From JALZAA01 sp035938395 (GTDB lineage: Bacteria > Actinomycetota > Acidimicrobiia > IMCC26256 > JACDBD01), in NCBI GenBank assembly GCA_035938395.1, contig DASZGY010000091.1, positions 1 through 15,858 on the forward strand: 15,858 bases of DNA, in the 5' to 3' direction. The notes under the pieces are model-generated. The model was not told the DNA's origin. It did no database searches and was given only the letters and a program-made list of their open reading frames with translations. The position numbers and the translations under genes are program-made. Shown here piece after piece: positions 6,635 through 13,446 of this stretch (position 1 is the first letter of the stretch; every line of letters begins with the position of its first letter).

Positions 6635-7201
6635 GTGCCGCGTGAACTCATCATCACCGAGAACATCACGGTCGATTCGGTCATCGATGCGACCGGCGAC
6701 TGGTTCGTCCCTGCCGGCGCTGAGGACCCTGCCCACGTCGCCGAGATGCGAGAGGTTGAGGAACGACTTCGCGCCAACGCCGACGCGCTTCTGATCGGCA
6801 GGGCGACCTTCGAAGCATTTCGCGGCTACTGGCCCGACCAGACCGACGATCAGACCGGCGTCAGCGAGTACCTGAACCGTGTCGACAAGTACGTCATCTC
6901 CTCCACGCTCACGGACCCCGACTGGAGCGGAACCACCATCCTGCGCGGTGACCTGGCCGACGAGGTCGCCGAGCTCAAGGACCGGGCGGGCGGCGACATC
7001 GTGGCAACCGGCAGCATCACGATGGTGCATGCCTTGAACCGGACGCGGCTTGTCGACGAGTACCGATTGTTCGTCTATCCGGTCGCGATGGGCAGCGGCC
7101 GTCGGCTCTTCGAGCAGCCGGTCGATCAGACCGACCTGAAGCTCGTCGAGGCGCATCCGTTCAGTTCGGGTGTGGTCCTGCTGCGTTATCGCACGAACTG
7201 A
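6635..7201 (+). CDS. dihydrofolate reductase-fold (RibD C-terminal domain) family protein
   Basis: A 188-residue protein with the RibD_C/DHFR-like pattern: an N-terminal strand (RELIITENITVDSVID), ALLIGRATFEAF (52-63), KYVISSTL (about 88-95), DIVATGSITMVHAL (NADPH-binding GS region, about 124-137) and a C-terminal DEYRLFVYPVAMGSGRRLF (150-168). These stand-alone proteins are NAD(P)H-dependent reductases of unknown substrate; they are not the folate-pathway DHFR. The GTG start at 6635 has a strong Shine-Dalgarno AAAGGAGG (6622-6629), 5 nt away. It lies 89 bases after the PPOX gene on the same strand and could be transcribed with it or separately; no clear promoter is visible in the gap. Confidence 0.84.
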   Translation: MPRELIITENITVDSVIDATGDWFVPAGAEDPAHVAEMREVEERLRANADALLIGRATFEAFRGYWPDQTDDQTGVSEYLNRVDKYVISSTLTDPDWSGTTILRGDLADEVAELKDRAGGDIVATGSITMVHALNRTRLVDEYRLFVYPVAMGSGRRLFEQPVDQTDLKLVEAHPFSSGVVLLRYRTN

Positions 7202-7203
7202 GC

Positions 7204-7221
7204 CCGCGACGCCTCTCGCGG
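7204..7221. terminator. hairpin between convergent genes
   Basis: CCGCGA (7204-7209) pairs with TCGCGG (7216-7221) across a 6-nt loop. It sits between the stop of the reductase gene and the stop of the convergent ThDP-enzyme gene, so it could serve both. No T-run is present. Confidence 0.4.
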
Positions 7222-7229
7222 AGCGCGCG

Positions 7230-8780
7230 CTAGAGCCGCGGCGGCAGCACGGCGTCGACGAGGAACGGGCCGGGCTCGGCGAGGCCGCGCTCGAGCGCGG
7301 TGACGAGCTCGTCGGCGGTGGTCGCCCGGGCCGCCGGCACGCCCATCCCCTTCGCCAGCGCGGCGAAGTCGAGATCCGGGCGCGACAGGTCGAGCATGTC
7401 GAGCGCCTTGGGGCCGGGCGATTCGGCGCCAACCCGGCTCAGCTCGAGGTTGAGGATCGCGTACGACCGGTTGTTGAAGATCACGGTGGTGACGTCGAGG
7501 CCCTCGCGGGCCTGGGTCCACAGCGCCTGCAGCGTGTACATGGCGCTGCCGTCGGCTTCGAGGCACACCACCTTGCGATCCGGGCACGCAACCGCCGCGC
7601 CCGTCGCGACCGGGAGGCCCTGACCGATAGCCCCCCCGGTGAGCGTCAACGAATCGTGCGGCGGCGCGCCGGCAGTGGCGGCCGCAACCCACAAGCCCGC
7701 CGTGTTCGCCTCGTCGGAGACGATCGCGCCCTCGGGGAGCAGCGCGCCGACCGCGTTCGCGACCGCCTCGCCCGTGAGCTCGCCGGACGGCCGTTCCGGC
7801 CGCTGCGCCGGCTGGATCGTCGGATCGGCGCCGCCGACGACGTCGGCGAGGTGCTCGAGCGCGCCGACCGCGTCGTCGACGCCGGCCGCGAATACGTACA
7901 CGTCACAGCCGTCGGGCACGAGATAGCTCGGCTTCTCCGGGTACGCGAAGAACGACACGGGCTCTTTGGCGTCGACGAGCACGAGATGACGCAGGCCGGC
8001 GAGCTGCGCAGTCATGAACTCGGCCAGGTATCCGAGGCGCTCCAGCGGCGGGCGTCCCGCACCGCGTTGCAGCCGGGCGGGGAACGTCTCTCCGAGGAGC
8101 TTGGCACCCGTCGCGTTGGCAACGCGGCTCGCGGCAACCAGGCCGCGTTCACTCGTCGCGCTGCCGCCCACCAGCAACCCGCACGGCTCGCCCGAAACGA
8201 GCACCTTGGCGATTGCGTCCACCAGGTCGTCGGGCACGACTGCGCGTTGCGCGGGGGGAATGGGCTCCGCCGGCTCGGCGCCTTCACCCCACGACACATC
8301 GGCGGGCAGGATGAGCGTAGCGACGTGCCCGGGCGGGCTCGCCGCCGCGGCGACGCCGTCGGCGGCATCGCGGGCGGCTGCGTCAGTGTGGAACGACGTC
8401 CGCACCCACCCCGAGACGGCCCGCGCCACGCCGTCGATCTCCGACTGGAGCGGCGCGTCGTACTGCTGGTGATACGTCGCGTGGTCGCCGACGATGTTGA
8501 CGAGCGGCGTGCGGGCCCGGCGGGCGTTGTGCAGGTTTGCGAGCCCGTTGCCGAGCCCCGGTCCGAGGTGGAGGAGCGTCGCCGCCGGCTTGCCGGCCAT
8601 GCGCCCGTACCCGTCGGCGGCTCCCGTGGCGACGCCCTCGAACAAGCCCAACGCAGCGCGCATCTCGGGAACCGAATCGAGCGCGGCCACGAAGTGCATC
8701 TCGGACGTGCCCGGGTTCGTGAAGCACACGTCGACACCCGCGTCGACGAGCGTCCGGATCAGTGCCTGCGCTCCGTTCAT
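7230..8780 (-). CDS. ilvX: IlvX-like thiamine-diphosphate-dependent enzyme (acetolactate synthase large-subunit family)
   Basis: A 516-residue ThDP enzyme. The N-terminal Pyr domain begins MNGAQALIRTLVDAGVDVCF, has the cofactor-activating Glu48 (GLFEGVATGAADGY) and the conserved HLGPGLGNGLANLHNARRAR stretch; the C-terminal PP domain has ADGS (409-412), a variant of GDGS, and the metal-side NN at 436-437. Length and N-terminus closely resemble the protein called IlvX in mycobacteria, as I recall it. IlvX is grouped with acetolactate synthases but is unlikely to be the biosynthetic enzyme; benzoylformate-decarboxylase-like or other 2-oxoacid chemistry is possible. The ATG at 8780 has GGAGG (8788-8792) 7 nt upstream. 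It starts 17 bases after the FAD-dehydrogenase stop, as the last gene of a three-gene operon. Confidence 0.85.
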   Translation of the reverse strand: MNGAQALIRTLVDAGVDVCFTNPGTSEMHFVAALDSVPEMRAALGLFEGVATGAADGYGRMAGKPAATLLHLGPGLGNGLANLHNARRARTPLVNIVGDHATYHQQYDAPLQSEIDGVARAVSGWVRTSFHTDAAARDAADGVAAAASPPGHVATLILPADVSWGEGAEPAEPIPPAQRAVVPDDLVDAIAKVLVSGEPCGLLVGGSATSERGLVAASRVANATGAKLLGETFPARLQRGAGRPPLERLGYLAEFMTAQLAGLRHLVLVDAKEPVSFFAYPEKPSYLVPDGCDVYVFAAGVDDAVGALEHLADVVGGADPTIQPAQRPERPSGELTGEAVANAVGALLPEGAIVSDEANTAGLWVAAATAGAPPHDSLTLTGGAIGQGLPVATGAAVACPDRKVVCLEADGSAMYTLQALWTQAREGLDVTTVIFNNRSYAILNLELSRVGAESPGPKALDMLDLSRPDLDFAALAKGMGVPAARATTADELVTALERGLAEPGPFLVDAVLPPRL

Positions 8781-8797
8781 GATCGTGCCTCCGCGGC

Positions 8798-10171
8798 TCA
8801 GTCGAAGAGGGTGCCGGGATTGAGAATGCCGTTGGGGTCGAACGCGACCTTGATGCGGCGCATGAGCTCGACCTTGGTCGGGTCCTCGAGCTCGAGGTAG
8901 TAGCGCTTCTTCGCCTTGCCCACGCCGTGCTCGCCCGAGATGGCGCCACCGAGGGCCATGCCCGCCTCGAACAGCCCGCGCATCACCTTGTAGCGCTGCT
9001 CCGGATCGGGTTGGAACACCGAGAGGTGCACGTTGCCGTCGCCGGCGTGACCGCACCCGGCGATCAGCGACTGGTACGTCTGCCCGAGCTCAGCGACCTT
9101 GGCCATGAACTCGGGGACGGCCGACCGCGGGACGACCACGTCGACGATGTCGTCCGCGTTGTTCGCCTTCGCGACCCAGAACGCCTTCTCGCGGGCGTCG
9201 ATGAGCTGCGTCGCGGCTTGCGAGGGCAGCACGTACACGTCGAGCGCGCCGAGCTCGGCGAGCTGTTCGCCGAGGGCTTGCACGTCCTCGTCGAGCCGGT
9301 CGGCGTGCGTGTTCTCCATCATCACGACGAGGTAGGCGAGGGCGCGGTCCTTGATGTCCGGTGGGACGCCGAGGTCGAGCCCGACGTGCGCCGTGATCGC
9401 GGCCATCGTCAGCGTGTCGATGTACTCGAGGATCAGCGGGCCGATCCCGCTGGCGACGATGGCGGGGACCGCGCGCGTCACATCCTCGAGCACCGGGAAC
9501 GGCGCCAGCACCGTCGCCTGGTGCTCGGGACGCGGGTAGAGCTTGAGGATCGCCTCCGTGACGAGCGCGAGCGTGCCCTCGGACCCGATGACGAGCTGGG
9601 TGAGGTCGTAGCCGGTCGTCGCCTTGACGAACCGGCCCCCGGTGCGGATCACGTCGCCGTTGGCGAGGACGGCCTCGAGGCCGAGCACCTGGTGGCGGGT
9701 GACGCCGTATTTCACGGCGCGCATCCCGCCCGCGTTCGTGGCGACGTTGCCGCCGAGGCTCGAGCTGTACTCACCCGGGTACACCGGATAGACGAGCTTG
9801 TGCGCGGCGGTCGCGTCGTCGAGCTGGTCGAGGGTGACGCCGGGTTGCACGATTGCGACGTAGTTGCTCGTGTCGATCTCGAGGATCTCGTTCATGCGCT
9901 CGAACGAGACGACCATGCCGCCGGCGCGGGGGACGGCCGCGCCGGACAGCCCGGTGCCGCTGCCGCGCGCGGTGACCGGGATGCGCTGTTCGTTCGCGAC
10001 CCGCAGCAAGGCGGAGACCTCGGCCGTGTTGCCGGGGCGCACCACGAACGCCGGCGTCTCGGGCGTGCCGGTGAGCGCTTCGTCGTGCCCGTAGTCGTCG
10101 CTGATCTCGTCGCCGGTCAGGACGTGCTCGGGCGACACCGCGTCGCCGAGGAGCGCGGCGACGTCGGCCAT
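8798..10171 (-). CDS. GlcD/D-lactate dehydrogenase-type FAD-linked oxidoreductase
   Basis: A 457-residue protein of the FAD-binding type 4 (PCMH/VAO) family. The N-terminal FAD domain has ARGSGTGLSGAAVP (68-81, pyrophosphate loop) and GGNVATNAGGMRAVKYG (140-156). The C-terminal oxidase domain ends with GHAGDGNVH (374-382) and EHGVG (414-418), the metal/substrate motifs of GlcD, D-lactate and D-2-hydroxyglutarate dehydrogenases. It should oxidise a D-2-hydroxyacid to a 2-oxoacid; the exact substrate is not readable. The ATG at 10171 lies one base past the stop of the upstream gene (TGAGATG), with no separate Shine-Dalgarno, so translation is probably coupled. Its product type, a 2-oxoacid, is the substrate class of the ThDP enzyme encoded next. 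Confidence 0.88.
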   Translation of the reverse strand: MADVAALLGDAVSPEHVLTGDEISDDYGHDEALTGTPETPAFVVRPGNTAEVSALLRVANEQRIPVTARGSGTGLSGAAVPRAGGMVVSFERMNEILEIDTSNYVAIVQPGVTLDQLDDATAAHKLVYPVYPGEYSSSLGGNVATNAGGMRAVKYGVTRHQVLGLEAVLANGDVIRTGGRFVKATTGYDLTQLVIGSEGTLALVTEAILKLYPRPEHQATVLAPFPVLEDVTRAVPAIVASGIGPLILEYIDTLTMAAITAHVGLDLGVPPDIKDRALAYLVVMMENTHADRLDEDVQALGEQLAELGALDVYVLPSQAATQLIDAREKAFWVAKANNADDIVDVVVPRSAVPEFMAKVAELGQTYQSLIAGCGHAGDGNVHLSVFQPDPEQRYKVMRGLFEAGMALGGAISGEHGVGKAKKRYYLELEDPTKVELMRRIKVAFDPNGILNPGTLFD

Positions 10172-10172
10172 C

Positions 10173-10718
10173 TCAAGGCCGCCGGCCGAGGAAGCAGAGC
10201 AGCTCGACCTGCACGTCGGCGTCAGCCGGCGGTTCGACTTTCGGCCCGAAGCTGCCCGACTTGCGCAGCGCTTCGTCGTTCGGCTTCAGGCGCTCGAGCA
10301 CGATGGCGGCGACTTCGGGGCTGAGTCTTTCGTCGCCGCCGGTGGCGCGGGCGAGGTCCCAGGTATGGACGTGGAGATCGGACAAGCGGGGGATGAGCGC
10401 CATCTCGACGGGCACCTCGTTGCCCCCGATGCCCCGCATCGTCCGCTCGAGGACGCCGGGCTCGCGCAAGACCGCGAGCGCGCCCTCGTGCACGGCCTTC
10501 CATGTCTCTCGCGGGTCGGCGCCGTCGTGGACCGTCACGCCCAGACCTTCGGGGATCTGACGCTGGATGGTGATCACGTGATCGACGAGCTGGCGCACGT
10601 CCCAGTCGGTGCAGGGTGTCGGGCTCGTCCACTGGTCGTCGGTCACGGCGACGAGGCGGGCGGTGAAGCCGGTGGCGGCTTCCTCGTACCGGTCGATGAT
10701 GTCCACGGCTCCCATCAT
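10173..10718 (-). CDS. mycothiol-dependent maleylpyruvate isomerase-like (DinB-fold) protein, TIGR03086 type
   Basis: A 181-residue protein of the MDMPI_N/DinB-like superfamily. It has TPCTDWDVRQLVDHV (34-48), where His47 is a predicted metal ligand, and DLHVHTWDLARATG (114-127), with His116/His118 and Asp121 near the second metal site. Proteins of this class are abundant in mycothiol-producing Actinomycetota, and most have no known substrate. I start at ATG 10718 (ATG 10715 follows directly). The longer open frame to 10829 would run through the tRNA-fMet gene and is rejected. A weak GAGG lies about 11 nt upstream. It is the first gene of an operon with the FAD dehydrogenase and ThDP enzyme, one base before the former. 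Confidence 0.75.
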   Translation of the reverse strand: MMGAVDIIDRYEEAATGFTARLVAVTDDQWTSPTPCTDWDVRQLVDHVITIQRQIPEGLGVTVHDGADPRETWKAVHEGALAVLREPGVLERTMRGIGGNEVPVEMALIPRLSDLHVHTWDLARATGGDERLSPEVAAIVLERLKPNDEALRKSGSFGPKVEPPADADVQVELLCFLGRRP

Positions 10719-10776
10719 TCCAAAGCGGACCTCTATCCCGCGCCGGCCGCCCAGCTGCAGGTCAGACGGCCTCTGG

Positions 10777-10782
10777 TACCGT
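10777..10782 (+). promoter_or_regulatory. -10 element TACCGT for tRNA-fMet
   Basis: TACCGT ends 10 bases before the mature 5' end of the tRNA, leaving room for a short leader removed by RNase P. The context CTCTGGTACCGT closely matches CTCCGGTACCGT before the methyltransferase gene. No clear -35 is seen. Confidence 0.5.
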
Positions 10783-10792
10783 GTTGGTGCGG

Positions 10793-10869
<77 letters not shown>

Positions 10870-10887
10870 AGCATGCGCAGGTCAGAT

Positions 10888-10911
10888 GGGCCGGCCCCAA
10901 AGGGCCGGCCC
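10888..10911 (+). terminator. strong GC hairpin terminating tRNA-fMet
   Basis: GGGCCGGCCC (10888-10897) pairs perfectly with an identical copy (10902-10911), each arm being self-complementary, around a CAAA loop. It lies 18 bases after the tRNA CCA. There is no T-run, as in many high-GC intrinsic terminators. Confidence 0.68.
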
Positions 10912-10925
10912 GCTGCGCGTGCGCC

Positions 10926-10947
10926 ATTGGCAGCGGATTGGCAGCAG
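10926..10947 (+). repeat. tandem 11-bp repeat ATTGGCAGCRG x2
   Basis: Two adjacent copies differ at one position (G or A at position 10). They lie 57 bases from the tRNA 3' end. Function unknown; integrase arm-type sites are one possibility. Confidence 0.6.
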
Positions 10948-11064
10948 GAGGGCCAAACGCACCAGGCCGGTAGGACTAGCTTTGGCCGATCGAGGCCGCG
11001 CCTCAACCAACGTTGACCGTGGGCGTACGCTCCCGTACAGAGCAGGCGGCAGGGTGGCGGAAAG

Positions 11065-11088
11065 CCCCGGGGGTTTCGACTCCCGGGG
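11065..11088 (+). terminator. hairpin with pyrimidine tail, T-arm-like loop
   Basis: CCCCGGG (11065-11071) pairs with CCCGGGG (11082-11088) around GGTTTCGACT, followed by TTCTCTCGTTCT. The loop resembles the tRNA B box GGTTCGANTCC with one extra T. The pyrimidine tail supports a terminator, either of a small transcript starting near 11048 or as a relic of a tRNA gene. Confidence 0.5.
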
Positions 11089-11163
11089 TTCTCTCGTTCT
11101 CCCGCAGTTACAACATCCTTGATCCCTTCCTTCCTCCTGATTGCAACTCAGAGGTCTGGGAGC

Positions 11164-11179
11164 GCTGAGGTCGCTCAGC
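11164..11179 (-). terminator. short hairpin overlapping the hydrolase stop
   Basis: GCTGAG (11164-11169) pairs with CTCAGC (11174-11179) with a four-base GTCG loop. It spans the stop codon of the minus-strand hydrolase gene. The stem is short and has no T-run, so the assignment is tentative. Confidence 0.35.
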
Positions 11180-12080
11180 TGGATTGCGTCATACCAAATT
11201 GCGTGTCGAGGAACGTCGACGCTCGGTCGAGCGCGGCGTCCCCCTCGTCCAGCACCGCCGCAAAGCCCTGGAACACGTGGGGCACGCCTGGTGTGACCTC
11301 GAGTGTGACCGGCACATCGTCGATCGCGGCCCGGCCGGCAAGCCGAAGAGCGTCGCTGAGCAAGATCTCGTTCGAACCCACTTGGATCAAGAGCGGTGGT
11401 AGTCCGCGGAGATCGCCGAACACCGGGCTGATCTGCGGGTTGGACGCGTCCGCGCGGCCGACGTAATCCGGCACTCGGAGACGGAGCCCTTCAGGCGTGA
11501 GGATCGGATCGATCGCCTGATTCTCGAGAAGGGTCTCGCCCGACAATGTCAGGTCTGCATACGGCGACATCAAGAACGCGCTGCTGGGCAGCGGCGTACC
11601 GGCGTCTCTCAGCGCGAGGAGTGTGGCCACAGCCAACCCGCCACCGGCCGACTCGCCGGCGAGAGCGATCTGGCCGGCGTCAACGCCCTGTGCGAGCAAT
11701 CCCTCGTAGGCGGCGCGGGCGTCATCGACTGCCGCCGGGTACGGGTGCTCGGGCGCCAGCCGATAGTCGACCGTCACGGCCTTCGCGCGCGCTCGCCGGG
11801 CGAGATCGCTCACCAAGGGCACCGTTTGCGCCGCCGAACCAATGACGTACACGCCACCGTGGAAGTACAAGATCGTGTTGGCGGTGTCGATGCCCCGAAT
11901 CGTGACGTCTACCGCGTTCACGCCGCCGATCGTCGTGGGAACGTGATTGACATCTCCGGCGACTGGGATGCGCGACATGAGGTCGTTCAACGCGACTCTC
12001 ATCGTGGCGACGTCGGCTCTGAGGTCGACGCCCCCTTGTCGCAAGGTGGCGATCAAATCAAGCTGCTGTTGCTTGCTCAT
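11175..12080 (-). CDS. alpha/beta-hydrolase, hormone-sensitive-lipase (family IV esterase) type
   Basis: A 301-residue alpha/beta-hydrolase. It has the HSL oxyanion motif HGGV (74-77), nucleophile Ser144 in GESAG (142-146), a probable acid Glu238 in GSNEILLSD (235-243; Asp243 is the alternative) and catalytic His268 in GVPHVFQG. DYRLAPEHPYPAAVDD (105-120) is a family hallmark. It should hydrolyse short-chain acyl esters; the natural substrate is unknown. The ATG at 12080 is 12 bases past the stop of the isochorismatase-like gene, and its ribosome-binding purines overlap that stop region, so the two are an operon. A 6-bp hairpin with a GTCG loop (11164-11179) spans the stop codon and may terminate it. 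Confidence 0.88.
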   Translation of the reverse strand: MSKQQQLDLIATLRQGGVDLRADVATMRVALNDLMSRIPVAGDVNHVPTTIGGVNAVDVTIRGIDTANTILYFHGGVYVIGSAAQTVPLVSDLARRARAKAVTVDYRLAPEHPYPAAVDDARAAYEGLLAQGVDAGQIALAGESAGGGLAVATLLALRDAGTPLPSSAFLMSPYADLTLSGETLLENQAIDPILTPEGLRLRVPDYVGRADASNPQISPVFGDLRGLPPLLIQVGSNEILLSDALRLAGRAAIDDVPVTLEVTPGVPHVFQGFAAVLDEGDAALDRASTFLDTQFGMTQSS

Positions 12081-12092
12081 TGCTTTCTCCCT

Positions 12093-12752
12093 CTACCGCG
12101 CTCCCGCGCCTTGCGCGGCCAGCTTCTCGGCTTCTGCGACCCCCACCTCGGTGGTCAGCTGTGGGACCTCCCTGAAATACCAGTGGATGACCTCGAGGGC
12201 CGGGCCGGCCGGCGGCGTCGCCCAGTCGCGGAAGAGCTCGGTGACGACCGACAGCGCCGTGCTCGGCACCGCGCCGGCGTGCGCCAGCCGCTCGATCCCC
12301 GTGCGGTGCGCGATCTGGGATCGACCACCGACCGCGTCGGTGACGTACATCGCGTCGTACCCGTCCTTCAGAGCCTGGACCGTCGCGAAGGTGAGGCAGA
12401 TCTCGGTGTGGAGCCCGGCAATGATCAGCCGGTTGCGCCCGGTCTGCTGCACGGCGTCCCGAAATTGGGCATCTTCGAACGCGTTCATCGACGATCGGTC
12501 GATGGGTTCGATGCCCTCCAGCTCGTCCAAGATCGTCGGCCGAGTCGGCCCGTTGAGCCCGTATCCGACGCCCACGGTCGAAAGCACGATCGGCATGTCG
12601 AACGCCTTCGCGGCCCTGGCGAGCAGCCGGACATTGAGCTCGACCAAGTCGGCGTCCGTCTCGGAGCGAATGACCTCGAACATCTCCTTCTGGTAGTCGA
12701 TCAGCACCAGCGCGCAGTCTTCGTACGTCCAAACACCCAGATCGCTGTTCAT
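12093..12752 (-). CDS. isochorismatase-family (YcaC-like) cysteine hydrolase
   Basis: A 219-residue hydrolase of the isochorismatase fold. Predicted active-site residues are Asp19 (LIDYQ), Arg86 near the usual Lys position (IDRSSMNAF) and Cys119 in GLHTEICLTF, following the cis-peptide region. DGYDAMYVTDAVGGRSQIAH is typical of the YcaC subgroup. Members hydrolyse amides, ureas or nicotinamide-like compounds; true isochorismatase activity is not implied. The ATG at 12752 has AAGGAGA (12759-12765) 6 nt away; the longer open frame to 12800 lacks such a site. The gene is followed after 12 bases by the alpha/beta-hydrolase gene. A truncated paralogue lies on the opposite strand at 12979-13320. 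Confidence 0.86.
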   Translation of the reverse strand: MNSDLGVWTYEDCALVLIDYQKEMFEVIRSETDADLVELNVRLLARAAKAFDMPIVLSTVGVGYGLNGPTRPTILDELEGIEPIDRSSMNAFEDAQFRDAVQQTGRNRLIIAGLHTEICLTFATVQALKDGYDAMYVTDAVGGRSQIAHRTGIERLAHAGAVPSTALSVVTELFRDWATPPAGPALEVIHWYFREVPQLTTEVGVAEAEKLAAQGAGAR

Positions 12753-12891
12753 CGCCGCTCTCCTTGGCATGGCCCATTCGTGGCCCCATCGTGAACGCAC
12801 GGGCCGGTGAACGAATCCCTGACTTCCTCAGTCCGCGGCCCGAGCGTCGACCTGAGGCCGGCGAAGTTGCTCCCCAGGACGCGGGCCCGTG

Positions 12892-12996
12892 CGACTCGAG
12901 GACGTGGCGAGCGAGTTGCCTCCCCGACTTCACATCGAGCTTCCGGAAGACCTTGCGCAGGTGGTATTCGATCGATAGGACCGAGATCAACTCCTG
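12892..12996 (-). pseudogene. LuxR-type helix-turn-helix C-terminal fragment
   Basis: The minus strand encodes about 35 residues, including SIEYHLRKVFRKLDVKSGRQLAR, the recognition helix and final helix of a LuxR/FixJ (GerE) DNA-binding domain (usual form TVEYHLRKVFxKLxxxSRxxLAR). The first HTH helices and all upstream regulatory domains are missing, and the frame runs on without a normal C-terminus. It directly abuts the truncated isochorismatase on the other strand. I read it as the remnant of a regulator that was divergent from that gene. Confidence 0.62.
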
Positions 12997-13320
12997 GGGA
13001 ACGTCGACTTCCGCCGGGCAGTTGAGGCAGCCGGGCGCAAGAAGTTGATCATGACGGCACTGTGGACCGAGGTGTGTCTGGCGTTTCCGTCGCTCGATGC
13101 GATGCGCGACGGATATGAGGTATATCCCGTCGTCGACGCGGTCGGAGGGACGTCGCGGGAAGCTCGCCGTGCCGGACTCGAGCGGATGCGGCAGGCAGGC
13201 GCGCAGCCCATCAGCTGGGTCTCGCTGGCGTGCGAACTCCAGCGCGAGTGGGCGCGCGAAGAAACCGTTGCCGACATCGTCGACATCGTTTTGACGACGC
13301 GGCTGCTCGCGACCGCCTAA
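12979..13320 (+). pseudogene. C-terminal half of a second isochorismatase-family hydrolase
   Basis: Frame 1 is open from just after a TAG (12976-12978) to TAA at 13320, 113 codons. From NVDFRRAVEAAGRKKL it matches the C-terminal half of YcaC-like hydrolases, with the catalytic-Cys segment ALWTEVCLAF, then DGYEVYPVVDAVGGTSREAR and ISWVSLACELQREW. The N-terminal half with the catalytic Asp and Lys/Arg is absent, and no Shine-Dalgarno precedes the possible TTG (13045) or ATG (13051) starts. It resembles the intact neighbour at 12093-12752 only moderately, so it is an older paralogue, not a recent copy. A 7-bp hairpin follows the stop. It is most likely a non-functional remnant. Confidence 0.78.
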
Positions 13321-13328
13321 GAGCTCCA

Positions 13329-13350
13329 TCCCGCGGACGCACACGCGGGA
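13329..13350 (+). terminator. hairpin after the isochorismatase fragment
   Basis: TCCCGCG (13329-13335) pairs with CGCGGGA (13344-13350) across an 8-nt loop, 9 bases after the fragment's stop. It is probably the surviving terminator of the original gene. Confidence 0.5.
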
Positions 13351-13400
13351 ACTGGCCGGCATGCCACTCTGTTCCGAAGCGCTGTAAAACTTTCAAGAGT

Positions 13401-13427
13401 GGTGACGTGAACCATCAGATCGTCACC
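13401..13427. promoter_or_regulatory. inverted repeat upstream of the Ddn-like gene
   Basis: GGTGACG (13401-13407) and CGTCACC (13421-13427) are perfect 7-bp arms separated by 13 bases, just after an AT-rich stretch (TGTAAAACTTTCAA, 13383-13396) that may hold the -10. It could be a regulator site near the transcription start or a leader hairpin. Confidence 0.4.
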
Positions 13428-13446
13428 GGGATGACAGGAGTGCGAC

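Larger units (their letters stand above)
10870..11174. other. 305-bp geneless spacer after the tRNA, possible old integration scar
   Basis: No convincing gene is seen on either strand. It contains the tRNA terminator hairpin, a tandem 11-bp repeat (ATTGGCAGCGG at 10926, ATTGGCAGCAG at 10937), a possible promoter (TTGACC 11013-11018, 17-nt spacer, TACAGA 11036-11041), a second hairpin that resembles a tRNA T arm, and AT-richer DNA around 11103-11160. Tandem short repeats and T-arm-like sequence beside a tRNA 3' end are what remains after tyrosine-integrase insertion, but no integrase gene is present. Confidence 0.4.

Noticed and set aside
7170..8900. 576-codon open frame on the plus strand opposite the ThDP-enzyme gene
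   Set aside because: Arg-rich, no known domain, fully overlaps the IlvX-like gene with intact catalytic motifs.
8927..10324. 465-codon open frame on the plus strand opposite the FAD-dehydrogenase gene
   Set aside because: Composition is Arg/Val/Asp-rich with no domain; it is the complement shadow of a high-GC gene with clear FAD and metal motifs on the minus strand.
12791..12813. 7-bp direct repeat GTGAACG, 16 bases apart, upstream of the isochorismatase operon
   Set aside because: Too short to separate from chance and not clearly positioned against a -10; kept only as a possible operator.
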